Shown piece by piece: positions 43,134-52,230 of a stretch of 64,000 bases of DNA. The position numbers and the translations under genes are program-made. Source of the DNA: Phormidesmis sp963710175 (GTDB taxonomy: Bacteria > Cyanobacteriota > Cyanobacteriia > Phormidesmidales > Phormidesmidaceae); contig CAVPZC010000001.1 of the NCBI GenBank assembly GCA_963710175.1, forward strand, positions 1,550,001-1,614,000, in the 5' to 3' direction. Within the stretch, counting starts at the first letter, position 1. Each line of letters begins with the position of its first letter. The notes under the pieces are model-generated. The model saw only the letters and a program-made list of their open reading frames with translations, did no database searches and was not told the origin of the DNA.

Positions 43134-46049
43134 ATGCCCCCCATTAAGTTCCTGTCAACTGCTAACTCTTCTCCCTATATTCTGATCCGTCTGTGCAGCG
43201 ATAATATTTTTGTCGCCAGACTGATGGCGCTGCTGATAGCGGCTGGTAGCTTTGGCCTGATTGCCCCAGGCGCGATCGCTCAAATCACGCCTACTGCTGC
43301 CCCCCCAGTACGTGATGCGAGCGGCGCAGTCCGAGTAGACAACAACGCTTTTAATCTCAACACCGGGCCGCTGAGAAACGAATCCAATATTCCGCTGCCC
43401 GCAGAGATCCCGGTTACCACCCAAGAACGACAGGCGCAACCTGTTGACACTACCAAACTAGCGCCCAACAACGTTGAAATTCGGACCGATATGCCCTATA
43501 TCAACCGGGCTTTTAACGACGCGCTAATGCAGGAAGATCCCGGCAGCAGCTACACCTTACAAGATGATACGCTGAGGTTTACCAGTCGGTTTAACCTGAA
43601 CTATCGTGAAGGCAATCACGGCTTCGGTGAAGGCATTGAGGTGACAGTGCTAAGGCCTGATGGCACCGAGAGAAGTAGCGAAACTGTCTTTGTCCGAGGC
43701 GACCGGATTACGGTTGGCCCCGATGGCAAGCCTCTCCCTCGAAATGCTGGCATTACGGCGGAATATCGTGTCAACGATGTTATCCAGCTGCGCGTGCTTA
43801 ACATCAGGAGGGACGAAGCTGCTCCCAGCGAATCGGGCATTTACTTCAACCAGGCTGGCGACTTCATCGTAGAAGATTTGCAAAACGGGGGCGATTTGGA
43901 CTTTGACGACGGTGACTATGTAGGCCTGCCAGGGGGGCGTGGTGCGGGGATTGCTCTGCGAAATAACACCAACATCACCGTCACCCCTGCTGAAGAGATT
44001 CAGCTAGCGTCTGAAACGCGGCAGGAGGAATTTGTTGAAACGGACACCGTTGAAGACCTTCAGCAGTCCGTCACGCAGGTAGAAGAACAGAGAAGCCGGG
44101 GGACAGTCGAACTGCCCGACGACGCGCTATCAACCCGCATTGGCCATGCTACTGGCGTTCGCACCACCGATGACGATCAGCTCGTATACAACCGCTATGC
44201 TGCTGCCGGAGAGGTACGACTCGGCAGCGATGGCTTGGGACTCACCGGCCAGCTCTCTCCCTTAGCTCGCAATCCGGCTACGCCGCCCACGCTGCTCACA
44301 GGCAACATCACTTTTGACCCCACTGTCGGAGACAACGAAGCCGGGCTGACAGCAACAGCAGGGATTACGCAGTTCTTTACCCGCACCCATCGCATTGCCA
44401 CAGATATCCTCGGCGTTGCGATTGTCAACCCTGAGCCAGATGGTCCGCTATTGGTGGAGCCTACCGGCTTGTTTAACAATCGGCGCTGGGTGGGCTATGT
44501 GCCCGCTACGCCTAGCCGCATAGTGCAAGGCGATCCGATCTTGCCCGTCAATGGTATTGTCGATTTGCCCGCAGGTCAGGCGGTGGTGATTGCGCCGCCC
44601 AATCCTCAGCAAGTCGGTCCGGGCAACGCGGCCTACACCGACAATGTGGGCGGTCTGCTGCTAGAGCGCCCGGATGCTTCGCTGAGCTTTGTGCCGCAGT
44701 GGACTAAGAATGGCTATGCCCAAGAGCCGATTTCGCTGGGGGCAGGAGAAGTCTCGCGAATCATTTACGCGCTGGTGCCTCAACAGCCCGGTCAGGCGCT
44801 ACAGCTCGGCCAGACTTATGCGGTGACTCCAGAAGCGGGCGGCTACCGCATCGCCGATGGCGACTTTAGAATCATCTCAGCTGACCGCCAGCCGCAAAAC
44901 TTTGCCCAAGAAATGACAGAGGTGTACGCGGTAGAAGACACTCTGTCTACAGGCAACGCAGCCAATACGCTGTTTAACGGTATTCAGGGCTCCTATGCAG
45001 AGGTGCCTGGTGGCGCTCTTATTCCAACCGTAGACGTTACTCAGAGCATTGAGGCCGATGCCCGAGTGGGCAATGCACTGATTCCGCAAGAGACTATCTT
45101 GGGGTCGGTCGGTCAGCAGGCTTATGTGCAAACAACCAGGGCGGGCGGTCTCTATCTTGGGGGGGCGCTTACTGGGGGGATCGGCAACCAGCGAGATACG
45201 GTGTTCCGGACGACTACAACGGTAGATAGAGCCGTCACCGGCCTGCGAACCCGGCGGACGATCAACACCTTTTCAACGGAACTGACGCAGATCAATTCAT
45301 CTGGCACAGAGGTGACGCAAACCACACAGACGCCTGGCGCTGCCGCTTTTGATATCAATAGCAATGGTGAGCTAATCAACGTTACCTTCGTGCCACAAGG
45401 AGAGCCCATTATCACCAGCAGCTCTACTCGTGAAGTGCCAGTGACCACTACCATTCAGCGGGGAGCAGAGACTCTAACAGATTCGACGGTTGAAGAAACT
45501 ATCGAGCCTACAGAGGTCAGAATACTCTCAGTGGATCAGGGCCCGACCACGGTTGATAATGACAGCTACCCTAACTTCTCTCCTGTGCGGGGCGAGCTAG
45601 CCCTGGGCGGCGTGTATAACTTTGGCAATACGCCCTGGACAGCTGCTGCTAACACGGTGCGAGCAGAGCTGTTTACTAGAGATACGGTGTTTGGTCGCAG
45701 CAGCGGCGGATTTGACACTGGCCTGCGAGCAGAAGTGGTGTTTCATCCGTTTGGAGAAGTCCGGCGCGACGCCTATCAGTACGATGCGGCGGGCAACGCG
45801 GTGGCTATCTACCAAACCGAACCCATGCTAAATGCCGCTGGCGAGCAGATGATGGAAGTGCTGACCAGCGCTGATAAAGCGGTAGACGTGCCGGTCAATC
45901 AGTTTGCAGTCGATGAAACGGGCGATCGCATTGCTCAGCAGGTAGGCACCGGTCGAGCTAAGGGGCCAGGTGTGTATCTGCGCTTAGAAGATGTGCTCAG
46001 CGACAACGATAGCGCCATCGTCGCTGGCGGCATCCAGTTTTCCTTCTAG
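43134..46049 (+). CDS. Secreted outer-membrane-type protein of unknown function, twin B
   Basis: This 971-residue paralogue of twin A is collinear with it throughout. The signal peptide runs to about residue 50 (ARLMALLIAAGSFGLIAPGA, cleavage near AIAQ). The N-terminal domain has 'VRVDNNAFNLNTGPL' and 'SESGIYFNQAGDFIVEDLQN', and the same Glu-rich linker precedes the beta-rich region and the C-terminal 'VAGGIQFSF'. The central part ('NNRRWVGYVP', 'LPAGQAVVIAPPNPQQVG', 'QPGQALQLG', 'DRQPQNFAQE') is well conserved, and the region around residues 700-800 is the most divergent. The last 145 codons are nearly identical in DNA to twin A. It is probably outer-membrane located; the partner and ligand are unknown. 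Confidence 0.85.
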   Translation: MPPIKFLSTANSSPYILIRLCSDNIFVARLMALLIAAGSFGLIAPGAIAQITPTAAPPVRDASGAVRVDNNAFNLNTGPLRNESNIPLPAEIPVTTQERQAQPVDTTKLAPNNVEIRTDMPYINRAFNDALMQEDPGSSYTLQDDTLRFTSRFNLNYREGNHGFGEGIEVTVLRPDGTERSSETVFVRGDRITVGPDGKPLPRNAGITAEYRVNDVIQLRVLNIRRDEAAPSESGIYFNQAGDFIVEDLQNGGDLDFDDGDYVGLPGGRGAGIALRNNTNITVTPAEEIQLASETRQEEFVETDTVEDLQQSVTQVEEQRSRGTVELPDDALSTRIGHATGVRTTDDDQLVYNRYAAAGEVRLGSDGLGLTGQLSPLARNPATPPTLLTGNITFDPTVGDNEAGLTATAGITQFFTRTHRIATDILGVAIVNPEPDGPLLVEPTGLFNNRRWVGYVPATPSRIVQGDPILPVNGIVDLPAGQAVVIAPPNPQQVGPGNAAYTDNVGGLLLERPDASLSFVPQWTKNGYAQEPISLGAGEVSRIIYALVPQQPGQALQLGQTYAVTPEAGGYRIADGDFRIISADRQPQNFAQEMTEVYAVEDTLSTGNAANTLFNGIQGSYAEVPGGALIPTVDVTQSIEADARVGNALIPQETILGSVGQQAYVQTTRAGGLYLGGALTGGIGNQRDTVFRTTTTVDRAVTGLRTRRTINTFSTELTQINSSGTEVTQTTQTPGAAAFDINSNGELINVTFVPQGEPIITSSSTREVPVTTTIQRGAETLTDSTVEETIEPTEVRILSVDQGPTTVDNDSYPNFSPVRGELALGGVYNFGNTPWTAAANTVRAELFTRDTVFGRSSGGFDTGLRAEVVFHPFGEVRRDAYQYDAAGNAVAIYQTEPMLNAAGEQMMEVLTSADKAVDVPVNQFAVDETGDRIAQQVGTGRAKGPGVYLRLEDVLSDNDSAIVAGGIQFSF

Positions 46050-46136
46050 TCGCCGGTAGTCGCAGGTGGGTGAAGAATGAGATAGTGATAGGCGAATAAT
46101 CAGCCGCCCCCTGGGTTTTCCCAGTTTCGTGATTTC

Positions 46137-46796
46137 ATGCCAATCACCCACCTGATCTACGATTTTGACGGACTGCTGTTAGATACTGAGCCCATCTACT
46201 GCCGGGTGAATGAAATTATTGCCAATCGCTATGGTAAGACGTTTACCCCGGCGCTACATCGCCAAATTATGGGCCGTCAGGCCCTGGAATGTGCTCAGAT
46301 ATTGGTCGACGAGCTGGCGCTGCCGCTGACTGCTCAGGCTCACTTACAGGCCCGCGACCAGCTAATTTACGATCTGCTGCCGCAGGCCGAGCCAATGCCT
46401 GGGGCTGTTGCAATCACTCAGCGGTTTCATAAGCTAGGGATGCCGCAGGCGATCGCTACCAGCTCAGCTCAGGTCACTTTCACGCTCAAGACGCAGCGCT
46501 ATCAGGCGTGGCTGGCTATTTTTCAGGCAATTGTGCTGGGCAGCGACCCAGCAGTTAAGCGGAGCAAGCCTGCCCCAGACAGCTTCTTAGTCGCGGCACA
46601 GCGGCTAGAAGCTGATCCGGCTCAGTGTCTGGTGTTTGAAGATTCGCCAGCTGGGGTGAAGGCTGCTAAGCAGGCAGGTATGTCTGTGGTGGCGGTACCG
46701 GCAGCGCATATGGAAGCGCAGCTTTACAGCGAGGCTGATCAGGTAATTGCTCAGCTGAGTGAATTTGACCCGCAGAGCTGGCAGCTGCCCGAGTGA
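46137..46796 (+). CDS. HAD-family phosphatase (GPP/beta-PGM-like)
   Basis: This 219-residue HAD hydrolase has motif I DFDGLLLDTEP, motif II in 'AIATSSAQVTF', motif III Lys in 'RSKPAPDSFLVAA' and motif IV 'CLVFEDSPAGVKAAKQAGM'. The helical cap after motif I (…NRYGKTFTPALHRQIMGRQAL…) places it near eukaryotic and plant glycerol-3-phosphatase/pseudouridine phosphatase and beta-phosphoglucomutase-type proteins. It should dephosphorylate a small metabolite; the exact substrate is unknown. It begins 88 bp after twin B, and the deacetylase follows after 61 bp. Confidence 0.9.
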   Translation: MPITHLIYDFDGLLLDTEPIYCRVNEIIANRYGKTFTPALHRQIMGRQALECAQILVDELALPLTAQAHLQARDQLIYDLLPQAEPMPGAVAITQRFHKLGMPQAIATSSAQVTFTLKTQRYQAWLAIFQAIVLGSDPAVKRSKPAPDSFLVAAQRLEADPAQCLVFEDSPAGVKAAKQAGMSVVAVPAAHMEAQLYSEADQVIAQLSEFDPQSWQLPE

Positions 46797-46857
46797 ACCA
46801 TGCAACTATAGACTGTTCGTACTGCTGAAACAGACGGTTTTGAGGAGAACGCAGTCG

Positions 46858-47955
46858 ATGAAGACCGTGTACAGCTCGCTACATAGCTTACATGTGCCTG
46901 AGAAGGAATTCTTCAGAGGCAGCCTGGTCGATTGTTTCGAGAATCCAGATCGCGCTTTCAAGATATTAAATGAAGTGCGTCAGCGCAGCTTAGGCGAAAT
47001 TGTTGAACTGCCTGCCTCTGAGGAGGAGAAAACGGCTACTCCTCAGTTTATGAAACCTGAGGCTGATCTGCTCACACTGATTAAACGGGTTCACAAAGCG
47101 GAATACATCGACTTTGTTCGGACAATTTTTCAGGATTGGCAGTGCGAAGTGCCGATGCAGCCCTATGCACTGCCGCATACCTTCAACCGCCTCAGCTTAG
47201 ATCGGGCGGAACCTCTGAGCCCATATGCAAAGCTAGGCTACTATTCGTTTGATACGGGCACTCCGATTACGGCGGGCACCTGGAATGCGGCCATCGGTTC
47301 GGCCTGGTGCGCGGTGAAGGCTCAGGAAATTGTTCGCGAAGAGGGCATGGCTTTTGCTCTTTGTCGTCCGCCCGGTCATCATGCGCATGGGGATATGTGC
47401 GGGGGCTACTGCTTTTTTAACAATGCGGCGATCGCTGCTGAAGCCTTTCGAGCGCACGATCCGACCGCTACTGTCGCCATTCTCGATGTGGACTACCACC
47501 ACGGCAACGGCACGCAATCCATCTTTTATGACCGAACGGATGTCTTCTTTGCCTCTATTCATGGCGACCCCACTCACGACTATCCCTACTTTCTAGGCTA
47601 TGCCGACGAGACGGGTGGAAAAAACGCGCCGGGCTGGAATGCAAACTTTCCGCTGCCTCGTGGCATTCAGTGGGAGCAGTATGCTCGCACTTTAAAGGCC
47701 GCGCTGAAGAAAATCGAAAGCCAGAACCCTCAGTACTTAATTGTCTCTTTAGGCGTCGATACCTTTAAAGGTGACGCCATCTCGAAGTTTTTGTTGGAGA
47801 GTGAAGATTTCATCAAACTGGGCAAACAGCTCGGCGCTCAGCAGTGGCCTACCCTGTTTGTCATGGAAGGCGGCTACCACGATGAGATCGGGACAAATGT
47901 GGTGAATGTTTTGCAAGGGTTTCAGGAGGCCTGCTCGGGAAAGGACGGCTTGTAG
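46858..47955 (+). CDS. Histone deacetylase family protein (acetylpolyamine amidohydrolase-like)
   Basis: This 365-residue zinc hydrolase has the catalytic His pair in CRPPGHHAHGDMCGGYCFFNN. The zinc ligands are in 'ILDVDYHHGNGTQ' (Asp and His) and 'GVDTFKGD' (Asp), and the transition-state Tyr is in 'MEGGYHDE'. Bacterial members with this pattern remove acetyl groups from polyamines or other amines. ATG 46858 is chosen with GAGGAG upstream; the frame extends to 46759 into the HAD gene. It could be linked with the window's amine-oxidising cluster only by theme, not by position. Confidence 0.9.
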   Translation: MKTVYSSLHSLHVPEKEFFRGSLVDCFENPDRAFKILNEVRQRSLGEIVELPASEEEKTATPQFMKPEADLLTLIKRVHKAEYIDFVRTIFQDWQCEVPMQPYALPHTFNRLSLDRAEPLSPYAKLGYYSFDTGTPITAGTWNAAIGSAWCAVKAQEIVREEGMAFALCRPPGHHAHGDMCGGYCFFNNAAIAAEAFRAHDPTATVAILDVDYHHGNGTQSIFYDRTDVFFASIHGDPTHDYPYFLGYADETGGKNAPGWNANFPLPRGIQWEQYARTLKAALKKIESQNPQYLIVSLGVDTFKGDAISKFLLESEDFIKLGKQLGAQQWPTLFVMEGGYHDEIGTNVVNVLQGFQEACSGKDGL

Positions 47956-48120
47956 CGACCATTCCCTCCACTGGAAACGCTGTGAACCCTACGCTCAAAC
48001 GATACTGCTTAGCGCGTAGCAAAGCTATCTGAACCGATGCTCAGGCTTCATTGTGCGCGTTGGTTGGCAGCCGAAGGGGGCTATTCGGGAAACCTTGAAA
48101 TTAGGTTTTAGTCAAGTTCT

Positions 48121-48924
48121 ATGCTTTATCATCTCCGCCGAAAACTCTCGCGGCGCAGCATCCCTAAAAAATCACCCATCACAGACAAGCCCCTTCGCAA
48201 CCCTGGCCAATCTTTAGACGAAGCCATTCAAAATATCCTTGACGAAGATGCTTACCCTTTGATAGTAGCCGCGCTCTTTGCCATTGTTTCAGCTGGCCAT
48301 GAGTGGTGGCGCTGGTATGCTGAAATCCCCTACAACCCGGTGCTCATAACCATTTTCTGCGGAGGTATTGTTGCCTATTGCATCTTTAAGCTATCTACCT
48401 TGATGAGGCAGATCAAAATTCTCAAACAAGCCAGAGATGGAGAAAAGGCTGTTGGACAGTATTTAGAAGCGCTGCGAGAATCGGGCTATCGTGTCTTTCA
48501 TGATGTCATTGGCAAGAATTTCAACCTTGATCATGTCATTATTGGCCCCAAAGGCATTTTCACAATAGAAACCAAAACCTTCAGCAAACCTGCCGAAGGT
48601 AAAGCCACTGTTTACTTTGATGGGAACGCCGTCAGCGTAAATGGCTATAAGCCTGAGCGTGATCCCATCACGCAAGCGATCGCTCAAGCAAATTGGCTGA
48701 GCCAGTTCGTCAAAGAAAGCACCGGCCACACTCACGCTGTCAAACCAGTTGTTGTTTTCCCAGGGTGGTTTGTATGCTCCGGCCCTGAAGCTAAACGCAG
48801 CAAAGTCTGGGTAATCAACCCCAAAGGCTTACCAAAATTTATGGAAAGTTCATCGTCCGAACTCGGCCCGGAAGAAATTAAGCTGGTTGCCTACCATCTT
48901 TCCCGATACATTCGGACAAGATAG
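48121..48924 (+). CDS. Membrane-anchored NERD (nuclease-related) domain protein
   Basis: The protein has 267 residues. Two hydrophobic segments are at about residues 40-60 and 73-92, followed by a NERD domain (about 105-220). The NERD domain carries 'EKAVGQYLEAL', 'FHDVIGKNFNLDHVIIGPKG' and 'IFTIETKTFSK', which form the endonuclease-like core with its E-x-K. 'VVVFPGWFV' follows. NERD domains are thought to act on DNA or signal, but the function of this architecture is not established. The start is at ATG 48121 with no strong ribosome-binding site. It is convergent with the next gene, 26 bp apart. Confidence 0.85.
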   Translation: MLYHLRRKLSRRSIPKKSPITDKPLRNPGQSLDEAIQNILDEDAYPLIVAALFAIVSAGHEWWRWYAEIPYNPVLITIFCGGIVAYCIFKLSTLMRQIKILKQARDGEKAVGQYLEALRESGYRVFHDVIGKNFNLDHVIIGPKGIFTIETKTFSKPAEGKATVYFDGNAVSVNGYKPERDPITQAIAQANWLSQFVKESTGHTHAVKPVVVFPGWFVCSGPEAKRSKVWVINPKGLPKFMESSSSELGPEEIKLVAYHLSRYIRTR

Positions 48925-48950
48925 CAGTGTAAACTGACCTGCGGCATAGA

Positions 48951-50540
48951 CTAGTCGGAGACGGACGCCAGGTATTCAGCCCAGTCTGTAGTCTCTTGAA
49001 CTTTGCTGGCAGGGGGCATTTTTCGCAGTCGCATGAGTTCTGAGATGGCAGCGATCGCCCTATCTCGCCCAATTCCCGAAACAGCTAGCACTTGCTCTTC
49101 CTTAGCGTAAAAAGAGAGAAAATCTTTCTCTTCTAAACTTCCTTGAACAATTGTGTTATCCCAGTCTTCGGCGTGGCCTACATAGCGCAGCTTAATGTCA
49201 AACTGTCCTGTCCAGAAGAAAGGAACCGCCTTGAAAGTGACTTTTTGCCCTACCATATTACAGGCAGCGATTTGTCCGTGCTGCATCGCCAATCGCCAGT
49301 GTTCTATCCGTACCGGCTGACCAGTAATGAAATGCGGAAACTGGGCAATATCACCAGCAGCGTAAACGCTGGGCGTGGCCTGCAAGTATTGATTGACCAA
49401 TATGCTGCCATCTTCTTCGTCCATCAGCAGCCCTTCGACAAAGTCTGTAGCAGGCTGCACGCCAATGCCCACAACCACCAGATCGGCTTCCAGCTTTTCA
49501 CCGCTGTCTAGCTCTACTGTCTCTACTTTACGCTCTCCGTGAAAAGCCTTTGCCTTAGTCTCTAGCTTGAACTGTACGCCCTCAGACTCATGAACCTGTC
49601 GAAACAGCTTACCTACCGACTCTCCTAATACGTTCTTAAAAGGAACTTTGTGCGAGGCAACAACAGTTACATCGAGTCCCTGCTGTCTCAAGCTAGCGGC
49701 AACTTCCATACCGATGAAGCCGTCGCCAACAATCACCGCTTTCTTTGCGCCTTTGGCAGCTTGCAAAATCTGCTGAGCATCTTCGGCCTGCCTCAACGTA
49801 AATACATTTGGCTTGTCCGCACCGTCGATTGGGATCTGACGCACCTTGCCACCGGTTGCTAACAAAAGCGCATCGTAGTTCAACGTGTTTTCCCCGTAGA
49901 ACAACTGCTGCGACTCAGTATCTAGCTTCGTGACTCTGGCCGATGTCTCAACTTCGATGCCGTACTTTTTATAGAAGTCAGCCGGGCGAAGCAGGTCTGG
50001 GCCTTTGACTTCGTCGCTTTGCAGGTAGGCTTTGCTGAGTTTTGTGCGGTCGTAGGGCAGCTCGCTGTCGGCAGTGAGCATGACAATCCGGCCTTTGTAG
50101 TCAACCTGTCTGAGCGTTTGTGCGGCTGCGTTTCCGGCTGCGCCGCCGCCGACGATGACAAAAGTTCGTTTGTCGCTTTGTGTATTGGGTTCAGCCAGGG
50201 CAGGCACCCTGTGCTCTACGTTCTTTTCTGGTAGCTCAACGTAGACGGTGCCCGATTCTACCTGAACGGGGTATTTTGCCAGATTGTCACATCCGGGGGG
50301 CTCGATCTGTACGCCTGACTCGGCGTCATAGCAGGCGTTATGCCAGGGGCAGACGATTCGGCCCGCGTGCAGTATTCCTTTGGCCAGCGGTGCACCGTAA
50401 TGAGAGCAGTGGGGGGCGATCGCGCTGAAGCCATCCTCAGATCGAACCAGCAAAATCTCGCTGTCAGCGACCGAGAACTGCCGCATTTGCCCCTCACTCA
50501 GGTCATCAACCTGACAAACCGATATTCTCTGAGAACTCAT
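48951..50540 (-). CDS. Rieske [2Fe-2S] / FAD-dependent oxidoreductase (AIFM3-like)
   Basis: The protein has 529 residues. An N-terminal Rieske domain has ligands C45-x-H47 and C64-P-W-H67 (about residues 5-100). A pyridine-nucleotide-disulfide oxidoreductase part follows with the FAD motif 'VIVGGGAAGNAAAQTL' at about 130 and the NADH motif 'AVIVGDGFIGMEVAASL' at about 270, then 'VYAAGDIAQFP'. This matches the AIF-like ferredoxin/rubredoxin reductase group. It would pass electrons from NAD(P)H through FAD to the Rieske centre or a partner. It is probably cytosolic, since no signal is seen. The physiological acceptor is unknown. Confidence 0.92.
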   Translation of the reverse strand: MSSQRISVCQVDDLSEGQMRQFSVADSEILLVRSEDGFSAIAPHCSHYGAPLAKGILHAGRIVCPWHNACYDAESGVQIEPPGCDNLAKYPVQVESGTVYVELPEKNVEHRVPALAEPNTQSDKRTFVIVGGGAAGNAAAQTLRQVDYKGRIVMLTADSELPYDRTKLSKAYLQSDEVKGPDLLRPADFYKKYGIEVETSARVTKLDTESQQLFYGENTLNYDALLLATGGKVRQIPIDGADKPNVFTLRQAEDAQQILQAAKGAKKAVIVGDGFIGMEVAASLRQQGLDVTVVASHKVPFKNVLGESVGKLFRQVHESEGVQFKLETKAKAFHGERKVETVELDSGEKLEADLVVVGIGVQPATDFVEGLLMDEEDGSILVNQYLQATPSVYAAGDIAQFPHFITGQPVRIEHWRLAMQHGQIAACNMVGQKVTFKAVPFFWTGQFDIKLRYVGHAEDWDNTIVQGSLEEKDFLSFYAKEEQVLAVSGIGRDRAIAAISELMRLRKMPPASKVQETTDWAEYLASVSD

Positions 50541-50808
50541 TCGCCTTTCCTCTTTTGCCTTTTCGCACTGCCTTTTTTAGCCGCCCGCTGCCACACGGCT
50601 TTTCTGTCAAGATAGTGAAGATGAGCGCCCACAAACATCTCTCATTCGACACAGGCAAGTTCCTGCCCGAGTAGATAAGTTCTACAGTCCCTAACGTGAC
50701 TGCCACGACAGTCGGCTCGGGGGTATTTTCACTTTTCGTTACCTAGCTCGGTAGCTGAGAGCTGGTTATAGTGACCTGCTGAAGTGAAGAAAAACGGGAC
50801 TTCTAGCG

Positions 50809-52143
50809 CTAGTTACGGCCAAAGGTGAGATTTTCTAGGCTCTGTCCAGGCGGCAGGTCAATAAAGACGCGGTCACCTGCCGCTAGCCCATCGAGTACCT
50901 GAATGCGATCGCCCACCTGAGATCCTAAAACCACAGGCTCTAGCTGCGCCTGACCAGACTCTCCCGGTACAAGCACGCCCGTTTCTCCGCCCTGTGTGAT
51001 AATTGCGACCGCTGGCACTACGAGCGCATCTGCTAGCTGCTCACCAATAAAGGCAACTGTCGTGTTCATATTCGAGCGCAGTTGGTCGGTGCCTGTCAGC
51101 AGATCAATCCGCACTTGAAAGACGGTAACGTTCTGGCGTTCAATCGCCTCTGGCGCAATTAGTCGTACCTTTCCTTTAAAGATTTCTTCTAGAAATGCGT
51201 CGGCCTGAATTTCAGCCGACTGGCCGATTTTGATGCGGCTGACATCGGCTTCGGGAACTTCAGCGATTACTTCTAGACCGCTGGCGATCGCTACAATCGC
51301 TGTCGAAGTTGCAGAAGTCACCTCTGAAGCGGTGGCCGTTGGCGTCACAAAGGCCCCCTCAGAGGCAAAGCGCTGGGTGACAATGCCGTCAAAGGGAGCG
51401 CGAATCTGGGTGTCATCTAGCTGAGACTGAGCTGCTGCCAGCTGGCCCTGGGCGCTGCGCAGTCGAGCCTGAGCTTGAGCAATAGTTTCGGTATCACTGC
51501 CATTTTGCTGGTCGATCAGGCGCTGTTCGGCCTCTGCGAGCTGGGCGATCGCCTGGTCAACGCCGGCGCTGGCACTACGGCTGTCGCTGAGGTCGCTGTC
51601 TAGCTCACTGCGAGAAATCGCTCCTCGGTCGAAAAGGCTCTGGCTGCGGTCATTGTCCGCCTGGGAGAGGGTTAGGCGAGCGCGGGCGTCGTCGAGCTGA
51701 GCGCGAGCCCCAGAGACGGCGGCTTCGGCCTGAGCAATATCTGTGGTTGAGGCGCCCCGTAGGGCTTCGTCGAGCTGGGCCTGGGCTTCAGCGACACCGG
51801 CCCGGCGCTGGGTAAGCTCAGCATCAATCTGTTCGCGGTTCATCTGGGCAATGAGCTGGCCCTGGGCGACGCGATCGCCCTGCTCTACATAGAGTGCTTG
51901 AACGATACCTGCCAACTTCGGACTGAGATTGACGGTGCGTACGGGCTGTACGCTGCCGCTAGCGGTAATTCGCACGGTGAGTTCAGTAGAGGCAACCGGA
52001 ACGGTCAGTTCCTCTAGATCGTAGTTGGGGCCACGGCGAGAGAGGGTGAAGGCGATCGCTCCGGCAGCGACTAAGCCAATCAGTCCTAACCCAACTAGCC
52101 AGGGCAGAGGACGCTTGATCCGACCGAAAAAAGGCAAACGCAT
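50809..52143 (-). CDS. HlyD/AcrA-type efflux adaptor (membrane fusion protein)
   Basis: This 444-residue adaptor has one N-terminal membrane anchor (PWLVGLGLIGLVAAGAIAF). A split lipoyl domain is seen as 'VRTVNLSPKLAGIVQALYVE' and 'IRAPFDGIVTQRF'. A long Ala/Gln-rich coiled-coil hairpin lies at about residues 95-240, and a beta-barrel with 'GQSAEIQADAFLEE' follows. It links an inner-membrane ABC or RND pump to an outer-membrane channel. No pump gene adjoins it in the window: the upstream gene on the same strand, 87 bp away, encodes the His-tailed ferrochelatase-like protein. ATG 52143 is preferred over an in-frame start at 52191 because the latter adds an unconserved stretch. Confidence 0.9.
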   Translation of the reverse strand: MRLPFFGRIKRPLPWLVGLGLIGLVAAGAIAFTLSRRGPNYDLEELTVPVASTELTVRITASGSVQPVRTVNLSPKLAGIVQALYVEQGDRVAQGQLIAQMNREQIDAELTQRRAGVAEAQAQLDEALRGASTTDIAQAEAAVSGARAQLDDARARLTLSQADNDRSQSLFDRGAISRSELDSDLSDSRSASAGVDQAIAQLAEAEQRLIDQQNGSDTETIAQAQARLRSAQGQLAAAQSQLDDTQIRAPFDGIVTQRFASEGAFVTPTATASEVTSATSTAIVAIASGLEVIAEVPEADVSRIKIGQSAEIQADAFLEEIFKGKVRLIAPEAIERQNVTVFQVRIDLLTGTDQLRSNMNTTVAFIGEQLADALVVPAVAIITQGGETGVLVPGESGQAQLEPVVLGSQVGDRIQVLDGLAAGDRVFIDLPPGQSLENLTFGRN

Positions 52144-52230
52144 GGGGTAAACGCATAAACAGGTGAGGCTTGCCAGGTGGTGTTCTAGCAAGCCTCCTTC
52201 TAGGATATCGACTGTGAGCTCAGACCGCTC

